From Linepithema humile (lineage: Eukaryota > Arthropoda > Insecta > Hymenoptera > Formicidae): a stretch of 64,000 nucleotides of DNA. Shown here piece by piece: positions 47,411 to 59,700 of this stretch (positions within the stretch are counted from its first letter, which is position 1; the number at the start of each line of letters is the position of its first letter). The notes beneath the pieces were generated by a model. The model saw only the letters and a program-made list of their open reading frames with translations. It ran no database searches and had not been told where the DNA came from. Where the stretch lies: NCBI RefSeq assembly GCF_040581485.1, contig NC_090131.1, forward strand, positions 20,906,532-20,970,531. Direction: 5' to 3'. The position numbers and the translations under genes are program-made.

Positions 47411-50400
47411 CGCTATGCCGGGATCGTTAGTCAGATAGAACGAGTCGCTCGCCGGACTGCTTGAAGTAGACACTTGAGACCGGCCTAGGCATTGCCGGGC
47501 CGCGGGTCAATTGTTTCCCCGGTGTAAACAGGTCAGAAATAAATCCCGGCTTAACGCCGGGCTTAAAAGCTCTTAAAGCGGTACTCGTTCCCCCTCGCCT
47601 CAATTTATTCCCTCATCCTGCTATCGTCGATTTTCCGCCGTCTTCACCCCCGTCCGCCGCCCCCGCTTCTCGTGCACATCCACTGATGCTCGTGCACTCG
47701 ATCGGCCTTTTTCGTGGTCTTTGGCTTCGTTACGATCATGTAAGCGAGTTTATCAAGCGCGTTTAATTGTGATGTTACGTGCAGACGTAACGTCGGCTCG
47801 AAATTTCCGAGCGATCTGAGCGCAAAAATGTAAAAATTAAAATCATTCATCATCAAAATGCGAAAGTAAAACAGAAGAAATTAAATAAAAATCGTTTCCT
47901 ATTGATAAAGAAATGTAAGAAACACAATCAAGGGGTGATTTTTTTCTCATGTCATCAGTGTGCGCTGGCGATTATTTGCTCAAGAAAAACATTGATATAA
48001 TAGTTTAATTCATTTTATTGTACACATCTAGAGAAATGCACACGTCGCGATTGTAACTCTTTGAAAGAATTGCAAAAATAAAATGTATACTCGATTAGGA
48101 TGGACGGATGCGGACTGCGAGGAACAAGTTACACATTCGCACCGACTTTTAATGTAATTTATCCGCGCGTATTCTCCCGCGTGTCTCCCCTTGCAGCTAT
48201 TAAAAAAGTACGAGAAGGAAGTATGAAAACCATTCATCATGGGCAATAGAGCTGGCGAGGTGCCACTGGCCGCGGAGACGTTTTAACGAGACTTCAAATC
48301 CAGGAACTTCATTTGCCCTATCACTGTGTTTTTGCACCTCCTTAATGAGGGAACGACGAAAAATATGTCGCGCAAGAGAAACTCTAACTGCTCCAGTTCT
48401 CGTTCTCTTTCATAGAAACGCGCGCGCATTCACGCTTTGTTTTCTCTTCGATAAATATCTGACACGTTCAACTGTGGCCCTAACGAACGTTCAACAAACA
48501 AATCCATTTGAAACGGGCTGTGTCGCAGCACGGCGCGAGATTCCTCACTGATAACACGACAAAGAGAGAAAGAGGTCGCATAATTGACGGGGTGCTTTAT
48601 CGAAATCGCTCGTACTTGTCGGAGATAATTTTCCCGGCTGGATAGGATAGATTAAGCCGAGAAATACGCTGATTCTACTTAGTGGCGGAAGCAGGCTGAT
48701 TGCGAGCTTGTATCTTAATTGTTTTTGCTCTCCCCGCTGACATTAATGCCGTTCGTAAACAATATACCGCTTTCTCCGCCATCAAACTACTTGTTTTATG
48801 CACGTGTGCGCCATCACCATCTACGTAACTGTCTCATTTTCCCTTCCGCGCCTGTAATTTCTTTATGGCACTCGTTTCCCTTTGTTTACGCGAGATGCGG
48901 CGAAGATGATCATACTGATTGAAATTTTAATGAGAAAACTTAATTGATTTCTTTAAAAACGAGCGGATGTAATTCTTCAATATTTACTATTTTTTAGAAG
49001 TTTTTAGGAACTTATATACACATAATTAAATAATAGTATTAAAGTTAAATCGTGTATTATATACCTACATAAAATATAATTACGTGTAATAAAAAGATAA
49101 ATATTTATATACAATTACATGCAAAATAACTTACATTTTAAACTATGTAAATTCTGGTCGGAAAGAAAGTCCAGCAAACGTGCCAGCATCGTATTTAAAT
49201 TATACATAACACTCCAACACTATAAGAGAATCTTTCTTTTTGAAGTGAAGTGTTTAATCCCTTTTCGGCCGGAGTTTAAATAAGTTACTTCGCATGTAAT
49301 TGTAAAAGAGCGAAGCATTTACAGCGGACATGAATATAAGTTACACAATAGTATTTTGCGCTAAGAATACAGTGTTATACGTGTAGCACACCGGAGATTC
49401 CACAGAGTACTCGACCGCTATATTATGCGGCGACTTAATCGTCCGGGCTCGCAAAGTTTTTATGGGCCATAATTCAAAGTTTTCGCGAGGTATTCTTTTG
49501 CATGTAAGAACGGGCTGCCGGTCCTATATTTCGGGAGGCTTCCTGTTATTTTGCTGTAAAGAAACTATGTACCCCTGATTTCACGGCTGTGTGCTTTGCA
49601 ATTCTTTATCCGCGGCCGAAAAATTCTTACGCCGTTATCGCCGTTACGAAAGTGAATATCTCGGATTATTGGATATCCGCGCAGCTCGGTAATGAAACTG
49701 CGTCTCCCGCTTACTTTTTATGCGGCTTTAATGAGGTGATATCGGACTCCATTTCATTTTTGCGCTCCACCGGAAACCGGATCTCCACTTGGCGAGCTTT
49801 AACCGTTTCCGCGACTTTCAGCTGTGAGTAACGACGCGATTTCTTCGAGAGTTTCAGCGTGCCGTTACTTTAGGCGCTCCGATGCAGTTGACCCAACGAT
49901 TCGAACAGCGTGGAAAACTCCCGCGCGGAATAAAAGTCGGGATCAAAGGCAAAGGGTGGACACTGCGAGCTGGGCGAGTTTATTGCTTCGGGAGAGAAAA
50001 GTCGCTGTATCCTGTTTTCTTAGATACTGTACCTCGGACTCCTTGGCGTTTCGGTAGTATACCTTGCGCGCAACGATGTCGTCGCATCAAAGACAGAATC
50101 CAATTGAAGATCAAGGCGTCCAGAAATGGAAAGCTTCCTGGTCTCGGGTGATCGCCGCGGGAAATTGGAAGATTTGCTCATTGCGAATGTTCCTCGAGTA
50201 ATCTCCGTATCTCATTCATCGCTTATAAAATATTTATAAATGTACTTGTAATATATATAAAAAAAAAAAGTATTCGACCGTTCGCTTATAAACGCACTGT
50301 AAGCTTTCCCGATTTTTATAAATCGTGCGATTTCGCGCAGCGATATGACATCGCGCTCTCCGAATGAAAAATTATTTCTTCCCATCGCAATTCGGGTGAA

Positions 50401-52909
50401 AAGCGGTCCGGTGGCTGGCGCGCACTTAACGATTCAATTATTCTCTCCGCCCGCGGCGATAAGTCGTGGCATTAATTATTATTCTCGCACGTACCCGCGC
50501 GGGGCTCGCGCGATATTTCAATTTTGCTGGTCGTCCAAGCTGTCGTCACCCTTTTATCGGACCCGACGCGGAAGCGCCAGAAGAGACGCGTTTCGCGAAC
50601 GGGGAAAAAAGGGTGAGGATAATTCGTCGCACGTGCGGTCAGAAAAATTCCAGTCATTGCGGGATGCGCTCGTCATAAACGCGCGCGATCGGGCGACAAT
50701 TCGAGCGTATGCAACGATTTACAGTCGCGCGAAGTTCTCTCTCTTTTTCTCCCTCGAAAGAGAGAGAAAGAGAGAGAGAAAAAGAAAGGTACGCGGCCAC
50801 TTCTGTGCGGTTTCGCATCCGTAGATGCGAAAAGACCGAGAGGATGAGAGTAAAACTTTAGATATCCATGGTACATGCATCGTGAAACATCCGTATCGAA
50901 CGTTGCATACAAAAGGCTTTTAATATCATCCTCGCCACAGGCACGCCGCGCGTATATTGTATACACTCGCGCAACATTTGGGATTCGACGCCCGCGTCCG
51001 TGTAAGCTGCTATTTTCTCGTCGCGCTGGTCATTGCAGATTCACGGCAAACAAGCCCAAGTATCCAGCTTACCATAACCATAAAAATGATACGCGACGCT
51101 GCGCGGATGCTGAAAATCTGTGCATCAATCGTCTAATATTTTATTATTATTAATGATAAAACGAACAAACAACGTTTGCAAAACGGGTGAACGTAATAAT
51201 CGGATCGCGAACTGACTATTTTTCAGCGCCCAAGTCTTGGTTTTGACACGCTTCGCACAGCCTTAAACCCTGTCGGAGTTTTCGCAACGTAATCGATCCA
51301 TTGGAAAAGCGGAGCGTAAGCAAAATTGTGCGCGCCGTAGGAGGGCTGAAAATAACGTTTAATGGATGGCGGCTTGCCGAACTATTTGTACAAGGTGTAA
51401 CGCGGAGGATGCGCAACAATGTGTACCGACCCTCTTCTTTACAAGCTGACCTCCCTTGATGCGGGTGCTAATTTACCGCCATGAACATTCCGAGGTTCGC
51501 TCAGTGTACAGGGTTTCACAAAGGGTCGGTAGTGTGTATATAGTTTTGATAAGAAGTTACAATCAGCGACATATAAGCGGAACGCGCAAACAAAATATCC
51601 GCTTGTTAGAGAATAAGAAAATATAGAAGAAGCATCACTGGATAAAATTATCCAAATGTAAAAATACGGTGGATAGAATCTGCAGATAGCAAAGGTTGCG
51701 GTTGTAAATGCTGGTAAAATGTCGCGAAAATGATATTAGAGACAGCGACATTGAAACACTGATTCGTGGAGGTCGGGAGACAGGAAGTCAGGAAATCACA
51801 GGAAGAACTCGCTCCGCGCCAATGAAGCGTGACCGAAAGATATGAAAAAGCGCGCGGTCAACAATAAGACGTTGCAACAGAGAGATTGAGGTGAACATGG
51901 GAATGTCGGTAGTGTTCATTAATGTTATTTTGCCGTGTATTATATTCGCGCGCGCGCGAGGGAGACTACAAAGAACGCATTATGTTAGGAATGGATGATG
52001 ACGATGTTCTGAGATTATTCATTCAAGCGAGTCGCGCCGAGTACCGGGTCGCTAATAATGCAAGGAAATTGCGACGTGTCTACGTCAGTCTAATGGTCCG
52101 TCGAGGCGACAACGGTGCCTTTAAGCTAAGACAAGCGATACATCTCGGGCGTGCTGAAGCATGCAAGAGATTTAGGACGTAATGAAGAAGACTTCTACTC
52201 ACGAACGCCAAAACTCGACGGAGGCTTCTTCTAAGCAATCCTTTGTTCGGGATTATCATAGCTTAATGTTATTATGATGCATTTTACGTGGATTTCTCGT
52301 TCCCGATGATATTTTGAGGTGACTTGTTTGGGGAATACGCTGACATTGAGAAAGACGTATGATCTTCGGCTAATAATAAGTACAGTTTGATAAATCTTTT
52401 GCCTTTTAATAAGGAAATGAACGAGTAAGTCGTTGCGTGTTCGCCAACGCTGCACTATATGCACTAACAGAGTGACGGATGTTTCACAAGCTTTTTTTGC
52501 TTCGAAATTGTCGTGTGTGGCGCCGGTATTGCGACACGAACGAATCGTGACGCGGCGCTTTCGCCATTGGCTATTACGGCTTTCTGCGTTGCGCAATTAT
52601 CGCAATCTCGCGTTGAATCTTATAGATTATATTTTTGTCGAATATTAGGACGTGTTGTATGAGAAAGAATTAATAATGGATTTTACAGTGGAACAAGGAT
52701 GATATTACTCGACCAGAATATACTGTTTAAATAAACAAAACTTTCGGTGGTAGAAGCAGAAAGTAATGGAAGTACTCCGAAAAATCCTACATAATATCAA
52801 GGTCTTACTTTTTATAATTTTATTGGTGTGAATTAAAAAAGATGTAAAGTAAAATGATGAATTACCTCCTGAGATGTGTGAAATATTAATCCAAGCATGA
52901 TTTGTTGTA
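47411..52909. other. Intron stretch with CpG-rich patches
   Basis: Mixed sequence with CpG-rich patches near 47450-47650 (containing the small stem CCCGGC-TTAAC-GCCGGG at 47545-47561) and 49600-51100. AT-rich 48950-49150. A 159-codon frame at 50345-50824 overlaps minus-strand frames and a GA tract and is taken as chance. A short CG alternation is at 51947-51958. Confidence 0.55.
50735..50832. repeat. CT/GA fold-back followed by a stem-loop
   Basis: A pyrimidine tract (TTCTCTCTC... at 50735-50754) is mirrored by a purine tract (GAAAGAGAGAG... at 50756-50780) and would fold back on itself. Just downstream is a perfect 9 bp stem, TTTCGCATC-CGTA-GATGCGAAA, at 50811-50832. Confidence 0.75.
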
Positions 52910-53420
52910 CACTGTCGCTCAAAAATTCAAAGAACCTCACAGTTTTTAAACAAATTATTTTTTACAAATTTAATTATGTTATTGAAACTTAATATTATTT
53001 TATAAAAATGCACCATTTAAATGAAGCTTATAAGTGAAACAATAAAAATTATATGTGTTTATAATGTCAGCAAGTGAAGTTGCATGCATTTCTAATTAAA
53101 CTTTCTTTTTACAAAAGAATTCTTTTTCTTCGATGTAATCGCCTGACATTTTGATATTTCTGATGATTGATTTTCAGAAATGTTTTAGTATCATATACCA
53201 GATGTGAAATTTACGAATCTAAGATTGTTTATTCTTTTGTGAAAGGACAATTTTATAATTACATAATTCTATTTTCTAATATTAAAGTATATGTAAGTTT
53301 GTAGTAGTAATTTTTAATTTTTTAGCCGCAAAGAGCGTACGTTTAAAACTATTTTTAATAAAATAAGTGTATCTGACTTTATTTAAAGATTATAGTGCTT
53401 TAAACCCTTGAGCGGTAGTG
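52910..53420. mobile_element. Tc1/mariner-like MITE, 511 bp
   Basis: The left end CACTGTCGCTCAAAAATTCA at 52910 and the complement of the right end, CACTACCGCTCAAGGGTTTA, are diverged terminal inverted repeats sharing CACT..CGCTCAA and TT.AAAG. Each end is flanked by TA (52908-52909 and 53421-53422), the standard Tc1/mariner target. A CGCTCAAAA-type terminus is characteristic of many Tc1-like elements. The interior is AT-rich without a transposase frame, so it is non-autonomous or an internally deleted relic. Divergence of the ends suggests it is old. Confidence 0.8.
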
Positions 53421-56386
53421 TATATCCTTCATGAGACGCGTTGAAAATCCCTTCTTGATTATACCATTTCTCAGTACGGCGGGATATGGCGCGATGTCTC
53501 ATCTCGTCGCTCGTAGCATTATGACTGACCGGTGCAATTTTGCACAGCGAAGGTTCCGCCAATGGTATGGCGAAGAACGAGGGCGGATTACTTAATCACG
53601 CCTGATGCTGTTTACCTCGACGTTCTAAAAAGAAACAAAGGAATGCAGCTCTGGCGGTGGTATAACATTCGCGCGAATCTCAACTTTTATTGCAATGCGC
53701 CGCGACGGACAGCGCGGAGAAAACGACGACGTCGCGCGTTCTCCGGAACTGTCAGACTGAAAAATCGACCGTAGCCGTTTTTCCGTAGACGTTTCTGGAA
53801 CGGCGCAATTGTGCCGCCTGTCAAATTGGTATGCCGAGATAACAGCCGGGACAACAGATGCCGCGCGACTTCGAACAATTCCCTTAATTCGAGCTTCTCC
53901 TGTCGGGGACTGCCATGCCGTCGCGTGACATGATCTTTACTGCGTTATTAGCGCATTCATGCATAGCGGTATGCTCGCGTTAAGTTAATTCGAATTCTGT
54001 GAATGCATAATATTCATCATAGCTAGCGATATTATAAGCGCCGCTTGTTATTTCAACAATAGTTATGACGATAGACATTCCGCGAGCCGTGACAGCAAAT
54101 TTTCAATGATACTGCAATTTAAGACTATTTTGTCGGCGCTATTTCGACGTGATTTGGAGATAGGAATGGTATTAGAAGATAATCAATGTGCGGACAAATG
54201 CCTGTGCACTATTTGCACGTCAAAGCGTTAGTGAAAAGCTGATTGCATGAAAAATGCACGCGCCATTCGCGTTTACACGTCGGCGGTATTTCAATCAGTC
54301 ACAGGCATCCCTTTGTCGGGAGAAAATATAGCTTTCTATGAGCAAAATGTTGGTAGAACATCAACGATTATAAATGGTCGTCGCACCTGCTTATTAACTC
54401 TCTAAACTTAGACACATGTTGTGTGTATCGATCGCCCATTTTTATCGCAAGCAATATTGCATCCATACATAAACCGGAATATTTTATGCTAACATGTATT
54501 AGAACATGATTTGCAAAATTGCAAACACATTTTTTTAGCGAGTTTAATTTTGCATAATATAGCAATATATTATCTCTCTCTACTTTCTGGTTTTTTAATC
54601 TATTTCTCATTAAAATAAATCAAGTGATATGATTTATTTAATATTATATATATAATATAATTTTCACTTTCATATGAAAATGCGTATTTTTATCGCAAAG
54701 GAAATATCGACATCTTGATTAATCATTGAAATATGACAGATTTATTTACAGATGGAAATATTATCACGAGCATTGACTCTTCGTGTACCGGGTAGTTAAA
54801 TCTGAAAAGTAATTTTAAATTGGAACGTCGAATGCAGTTGTGAAATATAAATGCAGAAATCAGGCACGAGATTACTTTCGCAGTTAAGACTTTATGAAGA
54901 GGTCGACACGAAATGAGAAAGTTTTAGTGTTTACATTTTGGCATTACGCAAACAGGAATAAGCAGGCAGGGGAGAGACTGGCATACAGAAATGCGCTGAA
55001 TTACTTTCTGATGACAAGTCGCAAAGAGATAGGCGGAAAAGTGTAGCGATAAAAGCGAAAGGATAACACGCCCAGTACGGGGCGCATATTGAGAAGAGTG
55101 TTTTTCTCTTTTTCAACTTTTAGAGAATTACTTCCGCATCACTTATGTTGATTGCTAATCCTTTTGCGTTACGATTCAAACGGATCTCCACTTTAATATT
55201 ATTATTTGACAATTTCTGAAGAAACCATTTTTATATATCCACAAATGCGGATGCATAAATGCGAAAAAAAAACGTGACTACTTGCCCGCACTTTTCTCAA
55301 TGTATTTATTGCGTAACATAGCGACCGTTTGTTTTGTTTACATTTCTGTTTAGTTAGCAAATTTGCTGAATGGCTCTAGATGCAATCCAACTCCGCAACT
55401 ATGCACTGTTTTTTAATTTGTTGTAATGTCCCTGTATTATGCGGAACGAATTTTTCGTAACAGAGACTCTCTCTCTTCTAAAGCCACTGTCCTGTGGGAG
55501 TAATTCGCGGAATGTCGTGATCATATATTCGGTGCGTTTGTCCTCATTCCAAAGTTTCGCGCATTAAATCGCAGGACTACGGTAAAAGTTCGACCAATGT
55601 TACGAGATAATGGTGGGTGGGTCGACGGATTATTCGCATCATGTTTCATTACGGAATAAGTATATGGTCGGGTTGACGTTGAGTCCCCATTTCGGCCGAG
55701 TGCGAAAATTCAACTCGAATCGCATAAGAACGTTTGTGATTTCATTTTAGGTCACTTGGCACACAAGCTAAATTAATTTCGCGCGTTTCACTATTTCTGT
55801 GCGCTTTCCCCGATAATCGTCATGCCAATTTCCTTCATACAAAATAGAAGTGCAGAGATAGTGAGAGAATTTCTATTCGGTCGAGCGATTTAGGTGTGTT
55901 AAAGATTGATGGAATATTGCCAAGATACGTTTTTAATATACGATAGAGCTTAATAAATTTACGGATGTTATTATTTGTGTTTTAAGTTTATTTTTATACA
56001 TTATATATATATTTGCATATTATACTATAAATAATTCGAATTCGAGAGGGTTAATTATTTACGGTACCGAAACGCCGCGTGCAATATAAATTATATAACT
56101 TTTATGATGGGAAAAATTCCTTATTGGGAAATTTTGTATTTCTTTTCCGCAAACAAAGTTCGCTGTACAAAAATGGTACAAGATGAATGCAACGTCGACA
56201 GCGAAAGCAAAATCGACCAAAACGAGCTCGAAAATAGAATCAGAATGGACGTGCGTTAGTGCTCTTTCGCCATTGTCAACGATATACTATAAGTACATTA
56301 CGTAGTCAGTGAATGCGCCGAAAGAAGGACAGAGGAGAAAGACAAGCAGGTAGATAGGAAGATAGGTAGGGTCGGTCGGTGGAAAG
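53421..56386. other. Intron stretch with no recognised feature
   Basis: A CpG-rich patch at 53440-53900, then mixed and AT-rich DNA with an AT palindrome-like tract near 54640-54660. Open frames are short and unsupported. Confidence 0.5.
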
Positions 56387-56415
56387 AAGGAAGGAAGGAA
56401 GGAAGGAAGGAAGGA
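56387..56415. repeat. AAGG tetranucleotide microsatellite
   Basis: About seven uninterrupted AAGG units, preceded by degenerate GGTAGATAGG and GGTCGGTCGG motifs. Confidence 0.95.
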
Positions 56416-56730
56416 TATGCGCGCAGCTCAGGACGACACATCTGAGCATGCAGCCTGCAACTTTTCCCATCAGCGCGCAGCAAGCCCCGAGCTTGTTATG
56501 CGAAGCTTGAAGCATGTAACGCCAGATGCCGCATATTGGCTCGCACCTGACCCACGCCAGCCCCGTGTCTGAACCGCCCACCCTCCGCAACATACGGGAG
56601 ATCGGTTCTGATCCCTTTTCTGTCCATCCCTGCGCCGCCAGCATCCCCTTCGATTCGACGTTATGTTGGACGAACGCGGCTTGACTTCGCCCGAGCTGTT
56701 TACTCGTCAATTGCTCCCCGTCGCGCGTCT
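56416..56730. other. Segment of unusual composition
   Basis: About 300 bp richer in GC, CA/TG and C-runs than its neighbours, directly next to the AAGG microsatellite. It holds a 134-codon minus-strand open frame (56306-56710) whose last third is only the translated microsatellite. The first two thirds are Cys- and Gly-containing but match no family I recognise. It may be an inserted repeat fragment. Confidence 0.4.
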
Positions 56731-59700
56731 CCGTGCTGTTTGTATCGAGTTTGTAATTGTTTGGTATTGTTATTAAGAGAGTAGGGTAGAATTCTCGTTG
56801 GAATTCTAATTTTTATGGTTAGCACACACCAGAGAGAATTAAATTCTGTATAAGATGAAATGGCTTTTTCTTACGAAATAACTGTGTTATATTTTCGCGA
56901 AAAGTATAAAATCTTCTCGTCGAGATTATTGCACTCGAGGCTTTTCTACCGAGTTAAGTTGACTTTTATTACTGTGTGCATTGTGCGACGTTGTTCAGAA
57001 AACGCAGTGAAAATAAAATATATAAGGTTCACTTGCATTGAGCGCAGATGCTTCTATTGATCTACTTTTTCATTTTATAGATAGCGCGAAATATTGTGTT
57101 GCGTTGAATCGATCATTTCAGCCCCTACACTCAATGATGCAGGGCATCATAAAATTTTACGCTAGTTCTTATGGCGATCGTATTTCTTCGGCCGACAACA
57201 CGACCGGTTCCCATTTTTCATTAATTATTCCCACGAGTTTCCACGCTGGTCGCTGGTGCGCAATTACTTTTACATACGCTATACAGTGGCTGCGGCGATA
57301 CAATCGCGCATTGCCGGTTGAATACGGGGATGCATTCTTCGCAAGCTTAAATTTAACGTATTCTCTCTCTTCCTCCCCCGGAATACTCGCCATTTTCATC
57401 GCGGCGCTTCTCGCGGATGTCTTTTTCTACAGGAGTTAATTACCCCGCGTCCGTGAATGCAATTACGTAACAACTTCCACTCAGCTTATTATTTAGCGTG
57501 CGAAAAAATCTTTCGTCAAAAATACCGAGAGCAGTGTGAATCCGCGAGTAATGCGGGTTTCCCGACGAATAAATATAGCACAGCTGCTGTATTTTATGTT
57601 CCACTGTCAGACATCATATAGTACTGCATTATATGGCTTATAAAGTAACTTCTATGTTGCATAATATAAACTATACAGATTGACATTTATTTTGGGACAA
57701 GAGAGAATTTTTTTTTTTCTTTAGCAAGAGAAATAAATCATCTGACTTGTGACCTAAATCTTCACGACGTTTTGTCAGAGAGTTAGGTTTCTTCGATAGT
57801 ACGTTCTCCGCAGTCGTCGGCTTTTTTTACGTGCCTTGATCGAAAAAAGAAGTCATGGGAACGATAAGATATTGCATCTCTTGCGCCGTGCAGCAAATCC
57901 GGGATAATCCGCGGAATTCTCGCGGAGACAACGGTAGACAGAGTTTCGTTTCTAGAAGAGGATGTGGGCTCGTATTCTCGTGGGCGGAAGTTCCTCTTTG
58001 TATAGACTTACTCCATCCCGCTCTCTGCCGTGCTCGTATTTAGGTTTACGCCGCGTAAAACCTGTTCGACAAATCAGCTAAACTTGCAGAAGAAGATCTC
58101 TGTAGGACACTTGCCTTTTTTACGTCGTATGAAAGAGAAACATGCGTTCGTTTAAATTTACGAACCGTAAATTTAAGGCTTCGTTAAATGCGAAATCTTC
58201 AAGAGAATGAAAAAGGCTCTTATCGTGGTTGGAATCTTTATTTTATACCTTCGAAATTAGAAGAGTTTTACATTGCCTGCTGGGATTTGTACAAGAGCGG
58301 AATTCGACTCGTAAAATTGTTGTAACAATAATTAAAGAATTTGATCTTTTTTTAACCTCTTCATTTACCGCCTGTCTCTTTTCTAATTTATTTATCTTTA
58401 ATAAAAATGTTAATTGAATAAATTTCAATTAAGTTACAATTTTCTCTCATTTAATTTTATAATAAGACTTTTATGTAATTAAAATTTATAGATATTGTAC
58501 ATAATTAAGAATATATTATATTTTAATCAAACTAAAAAATACATTAAGTAATAAAAATATTGATATTTGTAATATATATATATATAATCATATTATTATT
58601 CTATGTAACTGAGAGTGGGAGAGAGGGAGAGAGAATAGTGCTTATGTCAAACAAAAGAAAAGTTCTGTAAGCAAGAAAGTTTTGTTCAAACAATTTTGGT
58701 AAAACTATTAAACATCTTGACGCGTCTCTGTGTATGGTCGTTGTGGGCATCGAGGAAACTGTTCATACCGAACAGCGTGTGCTTTACATTCGACCAGCCT
58801 GATGAAAAGTTCCAAGTAGAAGTTTGCTGTGTCTGTCCGGCCGAGTCGCCGGCAAAATCCCGACGGAGGTCGGCAGGAAGGGAATAACAAAGAAACTTTG
58901 CAACTCTCTTTAAGCCAGGAAACGAGGAGCTGCGACGAGGTCTTCCTTTGCTCAAGATCTACGCGCGAACTACAGCGCGGCACACATTCGCGCACGCTCA
59001 CATTTCTGACCATTAAGAAATCCACCGTATTCGTGAGTGACGTATTTGCAGGAGGAAAAAAAATGCAATCAAGTATATTCGTCATAAGCGACTTTATTTG
59101 TTACGCATAAGTCGTTCCGATGAAAGATCGAATGTTGAAGCTGTAAGACACTTAACTTTTTTTGATATGACGACACGAAATGTTCGAAGATAAATTACGG
59201 CCCGATTGACAGTGAAGGTCTTTTCGGAGTGAGTTTCAGATGAAGTCAGTCATTATATCACGGAAATCGGGAAAATACGTTCGACGTCGAGATCATTGCG
59301 CGGATATCGACTGCCCGTAGAAATATTAGTCGCGCTGTCTTATTGCAGCTGGCGCGATCGAAGTTGCTGGAAATTTCATAAATATATGCAACTATGGACT
59401 CGGATGAAATAAGCGTAAAGAAAAGTCTTTTGCGTTGGAGCTTTGATGAAATCGCTCGACTGTGGTTCGAGAAGCGAGCTCTTTTCTGCGCTAAAAGGCA
59501 TTGGAGAAAAGTGTACTTATTGCCGGAAATGAAGAACAGAAGAGGAATAGTAAAGCGCTCCGTCCGTACAATGAATTCAGTTTGAGGGTGCTTCCCGCGT
59601 GTACATCAAGAGATGCTGCTCCTTTTCCTCCTCTATTCTGATTGGATAAATATGATCCATAATTACGACGCAATAAAAATCTCCAGTACTCTGTGAAGCT

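Noticed and set aside
50345..50824. 159-codon plus-strand frame
   Set aside because: It ends in a translated GA microsatellite and has no family resemblance.
56306..56710. 134-codon minus-strand frame as a gene
   Set aside because: The C-terminal third is the translated microsatellite and the rest is unrecognised. Kept only as a composition anomaly.
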